Part shown: piece by piece, positions 13,801-23,879 of the stretch
Position numbering within the stretch: the stretch's first letter is position 1
Layout of the letters: each line of letters starts with the position of its first letter
Assembly: GCF_032854445.1 (NCBI RefSeq)
Contig: NC_088295.1
Coordinates: 78,026,028 to 78,090,027, forward strand
Reading direction: 5' to 3'
Source of the DNA: Liolophura sinensis
Lineage: Eukaryota > Mollusca > Polyplacophora > Chitonida > Chitonidae
DNA: 64,000 nt
Translations under genes and position numbers: made by a program
The notes under the pieces: model-generated
Seen by the model: the letters and a program-made list of their open reading frames with translations, nothing else
Databases searched by the model: none
Told to the model about the DNA's origin: nothing

Positions 13801-16800
13801 GGTTTTTCTAAGTATGCTGTGATGTATATAATGGCTCTTATGTCATATCCTCCATGTATAAAGTAACTAAGATGAAGAAAAATACTCATGACTATGCAGT
13901 CAGAAGACTAAACTAAAACCCACCATATTCCCACCCAATAAATTCAAATATGATACTCTTTGAATCTGAAAGACTGAATTGCCTTAATCTTGTCAAAGTG
14001 ATAAGCTTACCTCTCAATACACTGTCTAACAGATTTTTTTTTTCACCCTGAGGTGAATAATATGAGGTCTACTCATATAGGTACAAGATTGATCCATGAA
14101 ATATACCACAATGACCTATAATTCATATTATCAGTGGATCATCACATAAGATATATGACACGCATGCGTGCTACCTAACGTACCTTTGCCTGGAATGCTT
14201 TTACCAGAGACGGCTTCCACCACAGAGACATTGTCATGATCATGGTCATGGTCATGGTCATGGTCAGCGTGTGGAACACCTGCTGGGGAATGTGTACGGA
14301 GCTGAGACTTTGTTCCCATTCTTCCACAGGTTCCTGCGTCCAGCTGGTACATCAACACAGGACATAGTTGCAAGAACTGTGTCTCCTCAATTTCAGAGTC
14401 TGGCCCCAAGTTGAACATCACCAACAGTTCTTGTGCACTCAAACACTGCCATAATAAAATGAAACATTTATGGATATCTCCTGGAAAGGGTCATGTTAAC
14501 AAGATTCTCTCTGATCCTTCAATGTAGCCAAAAAGTGCAAGGTAAATGTTAGGTTATGGTATTACACTGCACTACTAATTAATTAATTTTACATCCTGTT
14601 TTTAAGAGTAAAGTCATACATATTCTCTTACTGCTTACCTAATTTCTCAAATTTATTTCTGAGATTGCCAATGAACATTTTAACAAATGTTTGTATACCC
14701 TTTACTGTAAATCTTTAACCTTTTCAAGCACTAAAGCACTCCCAGAATGTTTCAAAATACTGGCTGCACACACCGCTGAAAAGGTTAAAGAATTAAAGTA
14801 TGTAGTACCACAACTACTCAGCAATTTATTCACCTCCCATCAGGCACAAGACAAACTCTGTATGAAAAAGCTGCAGGGAAGTTGATCTGTGCAAAATGGT
14901 TGAGGAAATTGGACAGGCATGAACATTACTTATCAAAGCACATGAGCATGCACAATATATTTCCTGTACACATAAACATGAAACAAACAGCCATGAATCA
15001 TGCTTTTGGTTAACATCATATACATGTACATACATGTACATCAAGCCATGACAATGAAAATCAACTTATCTACCAGGATTACTCTATTAATAACATACAA
15101 GTTATGATACCAAAGTAATTAAGCAGCAAGTACCATGCAATCAGTCGTTTATAAGCTTCACTGGACAAGAAACATATCTACACAACATTCACATATGTTG
15201 TAAGCATTATCCATATGAAGTCCAACAGAAGTTCAGAAGATACTGGCATGACTTGCATAAAAACCATAAAATATTCAACACATTCAATTTTGAATAGATT
15301 TAGTTCCAGGGAAATAAAGTAGTCATTTCTTTACATATGTTACGGCAATTCTTCTAATTCTCAGGACAGATAATAGTAGTGCGGGAAACCCCAAAATACC
15401 ACTTCCTCTCAAGTTTTTGTAAATGCATGCATTCTCCTTGGTCATAAGAGGCACTACCCATGTGAGGAAAGAGAAAACTGTATATTCGTGTTTATTAATA
15501 CAGTTACATGTATATTGACCAAAAGGAGTGGTCTAGAATTAGAGAAAATTTAACTCTAAAAAACTATTTCTGAAGTTCTGTTTATAAAAGTTGGACTTTT
15601 ATGAAAATGCATTTTTAGGACAAAATTTTAGGTCATCTATAATACACTAAAGCTTGCAGTAAACATCTGGAACTGTTAAAGCATAAAAGTACTACTACAA
15701 AAACGACAAAGCTTTCACCATAATATTGATGGTGAAAGCTTTGTTGATGGTGAAAGCTTACTGTCCAGTGTTGACTGGACAGTAACAGATATTGCAACCA
15801 CACATATATATGATGAAAACGTAACAAGTAGCTTCCAACATTGTAAGCTGATAACTAAGTTTCATCTCCTAAAAGGGTCAACTAGTCATCTCGTGTTGAC
15901 ATGTGTAAACTTGAAAAGTTTATCAGCTGTCATCATGTAGTCCTCACATGTTAAAATGGGCCAGTATGCACATATGTCCAGATACAGTCATTTGTCATAT
16001 ATGCTGTTAGATTTGGCAGTGGGTAATTACAGTTTGGAAAAAGATGTGTTTTATAAATTCTCAAATTTAATCCAATTTGAAGTTCCACCAAATCCAAAAA
16101 AGTTACAAAAGCACATCTATGATCGTGTGAACAGAAATTATCATTATTATGAAACCATTTAGGGAATGTACACTACATGTTCATCTGGATGAACTACACT
16201 AAACTGTAAAAACCTATGCATTTGCCTCAGAGACAACAAAGACAAAAAAAAAAACATACACCAGAATAAGAAAACAAGACATTACCAAAGGCCAAACAAT
16301 TGCTAGAAGGAAAAGAGCCAAAAACGTTTATTTCTTACCATGTCGAACCAGTCAGTCTACATGTTGCCATTGGGGGAAAATGAAAACACATTACATGTAT
16401 CTTTAGCAGGAATAAAATATTTAATTTCCCCTTTTCCTTGCCCTTTCTAGAAGATTCTTTACCTCAACTACACCTATGTCTTGAAATGTTCTTTATTAAA
16501 AATTATGAAAACTTTCATAATAAAATTTTTCCCATCAAGGGTTGGATGCATTTGGTCATCAGTGAAAATGTCTGATAGGTGTGACCCAGCCGACCTTCCA
16601 AAAAGGGCCCTACTCTTCACTATTTATTTGGGTTTTGATGGAATTTACTTTTTCACTCTTGTCAGGATGATGAACTGCCTTAAAATCAATATCTCCTTCA
16701 TTAACCAGAATAAAAAAAACTACCCTACAAACAGACCTTATTGTTTCAGACAGAATTAGAACAGCGAATATTTCTGGACGGCCTTTACTAAACATCTTGC

Positions 16801-19314
16801 ATGTACACTGTACATGTAGGTCTAGCACTTGAACAATAACTCCCTTCACTTAAATAATATTAAAAACCACACAATACAAAGGATAGTTCTATATACACCC
16901 AGCCAACCTCTTATGCAGATATGTGGAATGTCAAGAAACACATCCACATGTACATGTAACTGTGTAGCTCAGACCTGCTCACAATGTCAAAACGGAAGAT
17001 ATAAAGCAATTTTCTTCAAATATTAATCTGACAAGGACAAGAAATGGTGTAGCAAACCTCAACAGTCTTGCAAGTACATGTATTGAGTACATGAACGCTT
17101 ACCAATTTTCTGCTAACAATGAGGCATCAAACTGCTGTACATACAGTAAAATCAAAACCTGTGATGATGATAGATGACCTTTCCCAAACTTCAAGGTTGT
17201 TTTGTTTCGCCCCATAGTTGTGCACATTTTCTCAGTGCACGTACATGTATGACTATACAGAGGTCATACAGTTTAGATTAAAGCTGGCTGCTCATTCACA
17301 AAACTTTATGAATCTTTTTAACTTTTTGGGGGTAACTTTTCTCCAATATCATTTAACTTTATGACACCACAGCCAGCCGAACAACATAATTAACAAAGTC
17401 GCATAATTTTTCTCAGCGAAGATACAGAGCAAATTCATCCCTTTACATCCCACTCCACATTGCACCTTCCTTGTAAATAACACTCCCTCTAGTCTAGTGA
17501 AGAACCAAACAAGACTTCAATGTGCACTGTCTGTATGACCTTCAGTTGACCATTAGCATTCAGTTATGGGTTTAGCAAACAGGCACACACTCTGATTTAG
17601 ATAACGGAGAAAGAAGACATATGTGTAATTAATAGCACTTTATGGGAGATAAACCAAAACCAATGACCTAGGTACAACCAAGACAAGATCACCTGTAAGT
17701 TAGAGGCCACATGATAAAATTTCATAGTAGAGATGAACTGTGATCTTGACCTCACACTACATGTGCATGTATGTGTGTCATGGCCATGACTGTTTCACTT
17801 CTGATCCATGAATAAATTACAATGAGGATGCTTTCACTCAAAGCCTATACAGGTTTAATAATTTATATGATTTATAAATATTACATTCAACACAAAGCAT
17901 AACAGAAAGGAAGTCATGGTCAGATTAAACAATTTGTCCTCACATTCAGGTATTATGTGTCTGAGGGCCAATGGTGTTTAATCTTACCTGCCACTGCTAG
18001 ACCCATTTCTCATCACTCAGTTTTGTCCCATGATGCTTCACTTCCACACAACTCAGTGCATTAACCACAAACAATATTCACACACTAAACATATAATGGG
18101 TTACAATAAAGGTTGTGAAGAAAATGCATCAAAGCCAACTCAGAAATAACAATTTAAAGCCATACCTTTTTCTGACAACTGAGGGCTCCATCATGACAAG
18201 GCAACCCAAGTTTTGAGTCAAGTGTCTTGCTGTGAACTGCTGGAGACAAGGAAGTTCCTGCAACTATCGGAGTTTCAGTTGTTTTGCGATTCCTCCTATT
18301 TGATATTTGGATTCTTCCCCTTTTTCTGGAAGGCTTTCTAGAGTTCTTGGCACGTGTTGAGGATAATGTTGGAACAGTGGTTATTTCTGTATGGGCATCA
18401 TGTTCATGATCATGATTTGAATGTTTACTTTCTGATGCATGGTCACCATGGCTTCCATGATCGGTGTGGGACAAATGGTCATGATGGGACCCATGATCAT
18501 GGTCATCAACATATCCATGGTCATGACCCTCATGAGATCCATGGTCATGACCCTCATGAGATCCATGGTCATGACCAGCCTCCTCAATGCCCCTGATGTG
18601 ACGACTGTTCAATCTGGACGATTTATCTGAGACATGTTTAACACTTTGCAAATGAATTTTCCTTTTTTCTCTGTAAGCACTGTCTACTTTATCAGAAATC
18701 AGCTCTTCCTTGCCGTCAGTTAAGTCTCTTTCTTTCCTCTTTCTATGGTCTTGCGTTTTATGCCTATGGAAGTCTTCTGCGTGGGAATCATAGTCATGGT
18801 CATGATCATGGTGATCTCTATTGGAATGCTGTACTTCCTTACTGTCTGGTATTGTAGAAGGACTAGACTGTGACTTTTGGTGTTGGTGGTCTCCATTGTG
18901 AAGATTAATAAACTGACCAGCTTCCTGGTGATCTGCCAAAGTGTGGTCCACAATATTAATTTCAGCCAAACCAAGGTTTTCCAAGAAGTGCTCAAACCCC
19001 TCAAAGGTCATTAGACCATTAGAGCCATACTTTTGAAATAATTTTTTCATAAAAAACCTAGAATGTTCTGATATAGCACCTTCGAGAACTTCCTGAGTGA
19101 CATTTGATCTGTGCTCCATGGAAGCAGATGATTTTGGCCCATATTTGCCCACTAGCTGTCTGCCTTTCAGACTTGCCAGTTCAGATCTGGTATTGGAAAG
19201 TGGATCCTCAAATCGTTTTGACTTGGCCTCTCCTCCACTATGGAGAACAGTGAGTACTACACACACCAAACACACATTCTGTCCCACTGCCACACACATC
19301 TTGATCACTGACAT
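3327..19314 (-). CDS. SLC39A10-like: ZIP zinc transporter, LIV-1 subfamily (SLC39A10/A6-like), whole gene
   Basis: Zinc importer moving Zn2+ (possibly Mn2+/Fe2+) into the cytosol, normally at the plasma membrane. Nine coding exons read on the minus strand: 19314-18166, 14445-14184, 13719-13550, 12349-12158, 10436-10313, 9265-9257 (microexon), 7116-6787, 5787-5600 and 3476-3327. All junction phases agree and give 2574 nt, 857 residues plus TAA. Layout: signal peptide about 1-30; His/Asp-rich extracellular domain to about 470; CPVL motif at 411-414; TM1-TM3 in exons 3-4; His-rich loop; TM4 with HNFTDG (710-715); TM5 with [10 protein letters not shown] (738-747); TM6-TM8; short C-terminus. Length fits vertebrate ZIP10 (about 830 residues) better than shorter ZIPs. 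Introns are GT-AG except the one after 12158, which starts GC. ZIP6 or ZIP12 orthology cannot be excluded by eye. Confidence 0.93.
3778..3987 (-). mobile_element. SINE family 1 copy (truncated tail)
   Basis: Minus-orientation copy of the commonest repeat in the window. It keeps the tRNA-like head region (TGGACTTGAACTC as plus) and body (GCCGGAGAGGAAGCCAGCA) but lacks the AAATAAATAAA tail. Confidence 0.8.
4385..4500 (-). mobile_element. SINE family 3 fragment
   Basis: On the minus strand GCACTGAGAGGCTAGAGCAA, then GTCAGTAAATGTGACTGGGT; matches the middle of the 11755-12022 copy. Confidence 0.6.
5355..5480 (-). mobile_element. SINE family 1 fragment
   Basis: Tail half only: TTTATTTATTTGATTGGTG, then TTCACTTATACGACAGTGG, in an intron of the ZIP gene. 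Confidence 0.8.
5600..5787 (-). CDS. SLC39A10-like: ZIP exon: TM6 and TM7
   Basis: Phase 1 entry (G|GC) gives [20 protein letters not shown]; exit is phase 0 after FVDM before GTGAGT. It encodes TM6 ([16 protein letters not shown]) and TM7 ([20 protein letters not shown]). The FVDM|LPEM split fits the conserved VDMLPEM motif. Confidence 0.95.
6578..6607 (-). repeat. C-run; G-quadruplex-type tract on the transcribed minus strand
   Basis: The plus strand has nearly uninterrupted C runs split by single A residues, so the ZIP pre-mRNA carries G-runs about 180 nt after the 5' splice site at 6786. It meets the simple G3+ four-run pattern several times over. Confidence 0.7.
6787..7116 (-). CDS. SLC39A10-like: ZIP exon: His loop, TM4 (HNFTDG) and TM5 (CHELPHE)
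   Basis: 330 nt from a TTATTGCAG acceptor to a GTAAGT donor. It has an acidic/His loop ([13 protein letters not shown], then [11 protein letters not shown]), TM4 with [17 protein letters not shown], and TM5 with [16 protein letters not shown]. These His, Asp and Glu residues form the binuclear metal site of ZIPs. Cys before HELPHE is typical of the LIV-1 subfamily. This exon makes the family call certain. Confidence 0.97.
7778..7824. repeat. (AT)n microsatellite
   Basis: Near-pure alternating TA within the ZIP intron between exons 6787-7116 and 9257-9265. Confidence 0.9.
8788..8811. repeat. poly(A) tract
   Basis: A run of about 24 A on the plus strand, intronic. It may be the tail of an old retroposon, but no recognisable body precedes it. 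Confidence 0.8.
9257..9265 (-). CDS. SLC39A10-like: candidate 9-nt microexon of the ZIP gene
   Basis: ACTCTGAAG sits between a T-rich acceptor (TTTTTGACAG) and a consensus donor (GTAAGTG). Being a multiple of three it keeps phase: inclusion adds Asp-Ser-Glu between HPNK and AIREFANG, and skipping joins them directly. Both forms are in frame, so it could be alternatively spliced. Splice signals only; no transcript seen. Confidence 0.55.
9386..9628 (-). mobile_element. SINE family 1, near full length, with target-site duplication
   Basis: tRNA-like head (as plus: ACCAACTGAGCCACAGAGGC) to the (TTTA)n tail, with a short internal deletion in the body. It is flanked by a perfect 13-bp direct repeat AAATCAAAAGAGA at 9373-9385 and 9629-9641, as expected of LINE-mediated retroposition. 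Confidence 0.92.
10313..10436 (-). CDS. SLC39A10-like: ZIP exon: cytosolic loop between TM3 and TM4
   Basis: 124 nt between a GGTGACAG acceptor and a GTATAG donor. It reads [20 protein letters not shown] and continues to VHPNK in phase 0 to 1, which exactly bridges the flanking exons. No domain is recognised; this TM3-TM4 loop is variable in the family. No stop occurs in the chosen frame. Confidence 0.82.
10457..10722 (-). mobile_element. SINE family 1, diverged full-length copy
   Basis: Same order of blocks as the 9386-9628 copy with many substitutions; it lies just upstream (in gene direction) of the 10313-10436 exon. Confidence 0.85.
11100..11210. repeat. dispersed repeat, copy A
   Basis: TGGAATTTATTGTTGTGGCG and AACAAAGACAGAGTACACAT are shared with 12676-12840. 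Both copies lie in ZIP introns, about 1.6 kb apart. Confidence 0.7.
11755..12022 (-). mobile_element. SINE family 3 copy, minus orientation
   Basis: Read on the minus strand it starts with a tRNA-like head (TGGCCTAATGGTTAGAGCCG, then CAGGAGACCTGGGGTAAAGC), followed by GTTGGCCCTCCCTGTGTTAG and TATAATGTGTCTGGGTGGTA. The body is related to family 2 around the CAGTATAATG block. Confidence 0.75.
12158..12349 (-). CDS. SLC39A10-like: ZIP exon: TM3, ends at a GC donor
   Basis: Starts [20 protein letters not shown] after TTGTTAG and contains TM3 ([20 protein letters not shown]) followed by a lysine-rich turn (KNKKKRQ). The only phase-compatible donor is CAG|GCAAGT, a GC-AG intron. A GTGTAC candidate 20 nt further on gives the wrong phase. 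Confidence 0.88.
12676..12840. repeat. dispersed repeat, copy B, with a B-box-like end
   Basis: Matches copy A (GGAATTTATTGTTGTGG, ACAAAGACAGAGTACACACG) and continues into CACTGGTTCGAGACCAGTGG, which contains a GGTTCGAGACC B-box-like core. It may be another small retroposon family. Confidence 0.6.
13550..13719 (-). CDS. SLC39A10-like: ZIP exon: TM1 and TM2
   Basis: Phase 1 entry (G|TG gives Val) after a TTTCAG acceptor; phase 0 exit before GTAAGT. It encodes [20 protein letters not shown] (TM1) and [20 protein letters not shown] (TM2), ending LIPH. GxLxGDALLHLxPH is a strong ZIP-family signature. Confidence 0.95.
14184..14445 (-). CDS. SLC39A10-like: ZIP exon: CPxL membrane-proximal domain
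   Basis: Starts CLSAQELL after a GGCAG acceptor and ends SIPGK with one extra base before a GTACGT donor. It carries [13 protein letters not shown], matching the conserved CPAL...Q...C motif that precedes TM1 in LIV-1 ZIPs, and a run of five HD repeats. The first residue completes SCQKK-CLSAQEL, a join with the Cys spacing expected for ZIP10. Confidence 0.9.
15707..15785. repeat. two adjacent perfect hairpins
   Basis: Hairpin 1: arms CAAAGCTTTCACCAT at 15707-15721 and 15729-15743, 7-nt loop. Hairpin 2: arms TTACTGTCCAGT at 15758-15769 and 15774-15785, 4-nt loop. The 14 nt between them repeat TGATGGTGAAAGCTT from hairpin 1. Intronic in the ZIP gene. Confidence 0.85.
18166..19314 (-). CDS. SLC39A10-like: ZIP exon with start codon: signal peptide and His-rich ectodomain
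   Basis: 383 codons. The start ATG (19314-19312) lies directly after a T-rich acceptor ending AACAG. An open frame continues upstream, but a strong GTAAGA donor at 19391 argues that the upstream part is 5'UTR joined by a 77-nt intron. The N-terminus [20 protein letters not shown] is hydrophobic, as in a signal peptide. A globular stretch ([20 protein letters not shown]) resembles the N-terminal helical part of LIV-1 ZIPs. Long runs of HDHD, HDHG and SHEG follow, then a basic Ser/Lys/Arg segment ([12 protein letters not shown]). The exon ends ALSCQKK before a GTATGG donor, phase 0. The His runs probably bind or buffer zinc outside the cell (inference from the family). Confidence 0.9.
18508..18580 (-). 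repeat. 24-bp coding tandem repeat in the ZIP ectodomain
   Basis: Plus strand CCATGGTCATGACCCTCATG plus AGAT is repeated two to three times; it encodes GHDHGSHE units on the minus strand. The copies are nearly identical, so His number could vary between individuals. Confidence 0.85.
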
Positions 19315-19391
19315 CTGTTCAAACAAAACAAAACAGCCTAGAGGATACACAGATATACATGTAGATTGCAGTTGTTCACATTTTATCTTAC

Positions 19392-19454
19392 CTTTTGCTG
19401 AGTATGTTTCGTATGACTGAAACTGATAGGTGAAGGCACACAAACGTGATGAAA
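19392..19454 (-). other. candidate 5'UTR exon of the ZIP gene
   Basis: Ends at a strong donor (CAGCAAAAG|GTAAGA), which leaves a 77-nt intron before the start-codon exon. A pyrimidine-rich tract ending CTCAAG marks a possible acceptor at 19455, making this an internal 63-nt non-coding exon. If the intron is retained, an in-frame N-terminal extension of 43 residues would be translated. Confidence 0.45.
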
Positions 19455-19724
19455 CTTGAGTGAAAGGAGAACGTTATGGTGATTTCAACTATCATACATG
19501 TAAAATCAACAGACCAAAGAAGCCCTTAAACTATGCATGCCACACCAGGAAACTATCAAACTAATGGATCTGCATTTTAAAATCTATTATGGAAGTATAA
19601 ATGAAACAACTACTGTGGTATACATTTCCTCGACTGTAAATGGTTGATGTCATGGTTAGGTCCTTACACTCTCCTATATACCTCGAGGTACTGCATGTCC
19701 ACAGATGCATCTACTTATAATAGA

Positions 19725-19880
19725 TTTATTTATTTATTTGATTGGTGTTTTACGCCGTACTCAAGAATATTTCACTTATACGACAGCGGCCAGCATTATG
19801 GTAGGTGGAAACCGGGCAGAGAGCGGGGGAAACCCATGACCATCCGCAGGTTGCTGGCAGACATTCCCACGTATGGCTGA
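19725..19880 (-). mobile_element. SINE family 1, tail half
   Basis: (TTTA)n, GATTGGTGTTTTACGCCGTA and the CCAGCATTATGGTAGGTGGA body; ends within the body. It lies in or near the 5'UTR intron of the ZIP gene. Confidence 0.85.
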
Positions 19881-20032
19881 AGACTTATAATAAATGTGAC
19901 CTGTATGCCAGCATAAAACTCATCTCATAGTCTTCGTGGTAGTGCAGTCCAGTATTAAATGTTTTCATGCAGAGTGCAAATAAAAAATAAGGGCTTTAAT
20001 ATAACAGCACGTGACAGGTATGTGACAACAAT

Positions 20033-20130
20033 TTATTTATTTATTTGATTTGAGTTTTAATGTTTCACTTATACAATGGCAGTGAGCATTATGGTAGGAG
20101 GAAACTGGGCAGAGCTGGCAGGAAATATGT
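20033..20130 (-). mobile_element. SINE family 1, decayed tail fragment
   Basis: TTTATTTATTTGATTTGAG followed by TTCACTTATACAATGGCAG and GCATTATGGTAGGAGGAAAC. Confidence 0.75.
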
Positions 20131-21547
20131 GACAACCACTATTATCATTTAAAGGTTTTATCTTAATATGACTGACGAATTCAGTTGACCCAACATTATT
20201 CTGACCTTGCTTGTACATGTAGCCTCTGGGGATAACTGTTTATTTAAGGCTATTTATTTGAAACTTAGACAAACACGTTCGCTTTAAAGCACGACTAAGT
20301 GACGTATTCAGTCACAAACTTGGGGAGATTTAAAGCTCAGCTTGCTGTCACATGGTAGACTACTGATGTCAATTCAAGGAAAAACTAGTTTTTCAGATTG
20401 AACATCTGAGATGGGGCTCATTGACTAACAATCTAGGGTCTCCTGATGTCAGATATCGGCAAATTTGTTTGCAATTGTATCTTGGTATATACTAAACACA
20501 GCCCAGCAAAACATCAAACAGTAAATATATACAACACATATAATCCATCAGAAATTTAATTATTTTCAGAGTCAATGGCATAGACTAAAACATGCATACC
20601 TTTTTGTATTTATCATACATGTATATACATTACACAAAATTTATCCTATAAACTATCTTGTAAAACAACACCTGCGTTTTTTCAAAACAGATCATATTTT
20701 ATATCATTAAACAGCTAAATAATATAATCAACATAAACAGTAAACTTTTATACTCTGAATGATTTATACGACACTGTTGTTGTCAGAAATGTGGGTGGGT
20801 GCCCTAGGGGGATGCACAAGGCTTGTTTTGTGTAATAGTATGTGTTATTACGATTAAAATTTCTCAAGAAAGTGCCACATGTTCTTCCATATTAAAATAT
20901 TGCCTTAAAATATAATGACATATTATTAAAATGACTTTGTAAGGGTTTCATCTTGATATGGCCTGTATATTCTTTGTATTCTCAGGATTATTTTAACGGA
21001 TTGATTGTTTTGCTGTGTAAAACAGGGACAAAGATACAGTCAAATACAGATATGCACATTTTCTGACAAATACCACTTCAAGATACCCTTACGTATCTAG
21101 TCTCTTATACTGCCCTTACTTGATTGAAACAAATTTCAAAACTTGGTAGAATCGATATTTTAACACCCATGCCAATGCTGCATGTGCACTAAATGCACTA
21201 TGTTTATAATGGGAATACATGTACAGCATACAAATACGGCAAGCCAAGAAAAAATGGTTCTGCCAACTCATTCCTTCGTCTTTTGAGGTCAAGCTAACCT
21301 TACCTTTGAAATGAGCTGAATAACACCGATACTTGAAGGGTAACAGGTGACCTTCTGTAGATCATACGAAACTGAGTAGGCCGACTATCAAGTAATTCAC
21401 ATGACACTTGCTGTTGGTATCTCAGCAGTTATAATCGTCCGTCAATCAACACTTGTAAAATACAGCGCGATTGCAAAATTTTGAACCAGGCTGTAACAGC
21501 ACATGTTATGAATGAGAGTGGGCAAGGGAATATGCTTTTATACTTAC

Positions 21548-21700
21548 CTGTCACAGGCACATCATTGTTTAAATTTCACTCGACACTTAAATATTCCCGG
21601 TTAACTTTATGTTGATGGCCTTCCCATGTGGGTTTGTATACAAATTTTTCGGGCCGTGTGCTATGGAAAAGTCAGTGTCGTGCGCACAAATATGGCGACC
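21548..21700 (-). promoter_or_regulatory. candidate first exon and promoter of the ZIP gene
   Basis: A consensus donor (TGTGACAG|GTAAGTA) on the minus strand ends at 21548 and suggests a first non-coding exon here; the flanking sequence is more GC-rich than its surroundings. TGCGCAC at 21681-21687 matches the metal-response element core TGCRCNC on both strands, which would suit control by MTF-1. One short motif is weak evidence. Confidence 0.35.
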
Positions 21701-22269
21701 AGCAGTCGAGGACCATGGCTCATGGCGTGACCGCAAACTGTTAGACGCAATCAGATTGTATCTTACAAACCTGACTTATTTCGTCCAATCACAGTAGTCC
21801 TTACTCAGGCACTCGGATCTATCAGTGGCACATGTAACTTCAATCCATACTGCGTACGCAGGTCTAGATAAAAGAGAAACTGCTGGAAAAGACTCAAACT
21901 TGTAACCTGATTTCCTCAGATGAATAACTAGGCCCTAAAGCCCGATATATTCACACTAAATCTTCCGAGACCCCTACATGCAGGCTTACTGTACGAGAGG
22001 AGGGCCGCACACGCCGAATGTTCGAATCCAACTCCGCTCGTTTCAATCGTTTGAATCCAGCTCTCACTCGTTTCAGTGGTTGTTATCTTTCGATGTACAA
22101 TATGAATGCACAATACATTGCTGACACATGATAAATGATGTGATACATGCTTTATGTTGGTGATGTTATATTAACAAACCAAAAAAAAAAAAGGAAGCAT
22201 GGCAGCAGCTGCACCAAGCGTATATATCAATGTAAGTTATCCTTTAAACCGTACACATGTCATAGTACT

Positions 22270-22495
22270 TTGTGGACAGCGAGTGCCCAGAGCTCTAGGC
22301 CATCACATGCGGTCGCTGTGAGTCCAGCTCACGCAGGTTTCCTCTCCGGCGGTAGGCCTACGTGTGAAGTCTTGTCAGCAACATGCGGATTGTCGTGGGT
22401 TTCCCCCGGGCTCTGTCTGGTCTCCTCCCACCATAATGCTGACCGCCGTCGTATAACTGAAATATTCTTATGTACGGCGTAAACAAAGTAAAAAA
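22270..22495 (+). mobile_element. SINE family 1 copy, plus orientation
   Basis: Body CAGCTCACGCAGGTTTCCTC to GTCGTATAACTGAAATATTC, followed by an A-rich tail of about 50 nt. The head is partly lost. Confidence 0.85.
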
Positions 22496-22660
22496 TTTAA
22501 AAAAAAAAACAATAAAAAAACAAAAAAAATAAAAAATAATAATAATAGGGTTACTGATTAAACTTCAATCTACATTGCAGATAAATGCGCATAGATCTGG
22601 TTCTGGTCTTCGAGCCCTATCGTAATATTTTGAAAACACTTTTTGAGTTCTGCAATGAAG

Positions 22661-22720
22661 ATCCTACCCATACGATGAAGGTTTCACCCATACGATGAAG
22701 GTTCCAGCCATACGATGAAG
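22661..22720 (+). repeat. 20-bp tandem repeat, three copies
   Basis: The unit ends in CCCATACGATGAAG or GCCATACGATGAAG; three units in exact 20-nt register, with partial units at each side. Confidence 0.9.
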
Positions 22721-22780
22721 GATCCAAAGTGTGGCCCACAGTAGCTAATTAATGTCTGTCAATTTCTAACAAAAAACCTG

Positions 22781-22837
22781 TTTTTTCTTGTTTTTTTTTT
22801 CTTGTTTTTTTTTTTGTTTGTTTGTTTGTTTTTCCTA
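22781..22837. repeat. T-rich low-complexity tract
   Basis: Runs of T with TTCTTG and (GTTT)n interruptions. Confidence 0.85.
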
Positions 22838-23674
22838 ACGGGAAAATGAGCCGAAAACTTGGCTTAAGAGATAGTACATGTTGTTATATTTAGGCTATAT
22901 TATTCACGTGATGCCCATGTTAACAGTGCCATTCCGGCCCTGTGGATTCACCCACTGCCGTTCATCTCGTTCACCAGCACAAGCATGGGGGAGTGTCTGC
23001 ATAAACATAGACACACAACATACCCTCAGTTTATTTAGTGTGTACGACTGGTCACACTGTACCCAGACCATCCCGTATGCCAGTGTAGGTCAGTAATGGG
23101 ATGTACGCACGCCCCCTATGTGTCCCATATGTAGCCTCTATATGTGCATCGTTTCATAAAAACATAAAATTAATTAAGGTGTATTATATATGGAATAAGT
23201 TGTTTTGAAACCTGAGAGTTAATCGGTTATTTGATGTAATGCTGTAAAAGCCCGCTGCGTCCATGACTCACGCGAATGAAAGTAACCTGTACAGATATAA
23301 GTAAGCTTTTCTCCCATGTCCTCTGACCTGCATGAACTATATAGATGGACACTCCTTAAATGATGTTTATTGTTTCTCTCTTAGTAGTAGTTTTAAAAGT
23401 TATGTGACCACACCCTTATATCTACACCTCCAGCTGACATGAATAATGCATGGTTGACATCCAATACATTATATATTGCAACCTGTAGTTTCAATAATAT
23501 ATACATGTATGTATTATATGGTTTTGTACACATTATTCCCGACGTAGGCCGAAACATAAAAAAAAACAAAACAAAAAAAAAACAATAATTTGAGCCCTTA
23601 TATAAGTATATACAAGTGTTTCGAATGAGATGTGGCATATAATGACAGCCCAACATATCAGTCTTTATACAATC

Positions 23675-23795
23675 TACGCATGGCGTTTCCCTCGGACTCT
23701 TGCTCGGTTTCCTCCCACCGTAATAATGGCCGTCGTCGCACAAGTGAAATATTCTTGAGCACGGCGTAAAACCCCAGTCAAATAAATAAAGATAT
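23675..23795 (+). mobile_element. SINE family 1, 3' part
   Basis: GTTTCCTCCCACCGTAATAA, CAAGTGAAATATTCTTGAGC and CAAATAAATAAA tail. Confidence 0.8.
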
Positions 23796-23851
23796 CAGCC
23801 TAGACTTTAAAATACCACAACAAATGTTACGTTTAATTGTCAGACAACAAA

Positions 23852-23878
23852 GTGTCGCACAGAGGCCCTGTGCGACAC
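23852..23878. repeat. perfect 11-bp inverted repeat
   Basis: GTGTCGCACAG, AGGCC loop, CTGTGCGACAC. GC-rich stem in AT-rich surroundings; no gene beside it. Confidence 0.8.
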
Positions 23879-23879
23879 C

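Larger units (their letters stand above)
19881..22269. other. upstream region of the ZIP gene, mostly non-coding
   Basis: Apart from the SINE fragment at 20033 and the candidate first exon and promoter near 21.6 kb, only AT-rich sequence without an ORF that I trust. Confidence 0.5.

Noticed and set aside
18354-18630. His- and Met-rich ORFs on the plus strand and in another minus frame inside the ZIP exon.
   Set aside because: Shadows of the CATGGTCATGA-type coding repeat in other frames.
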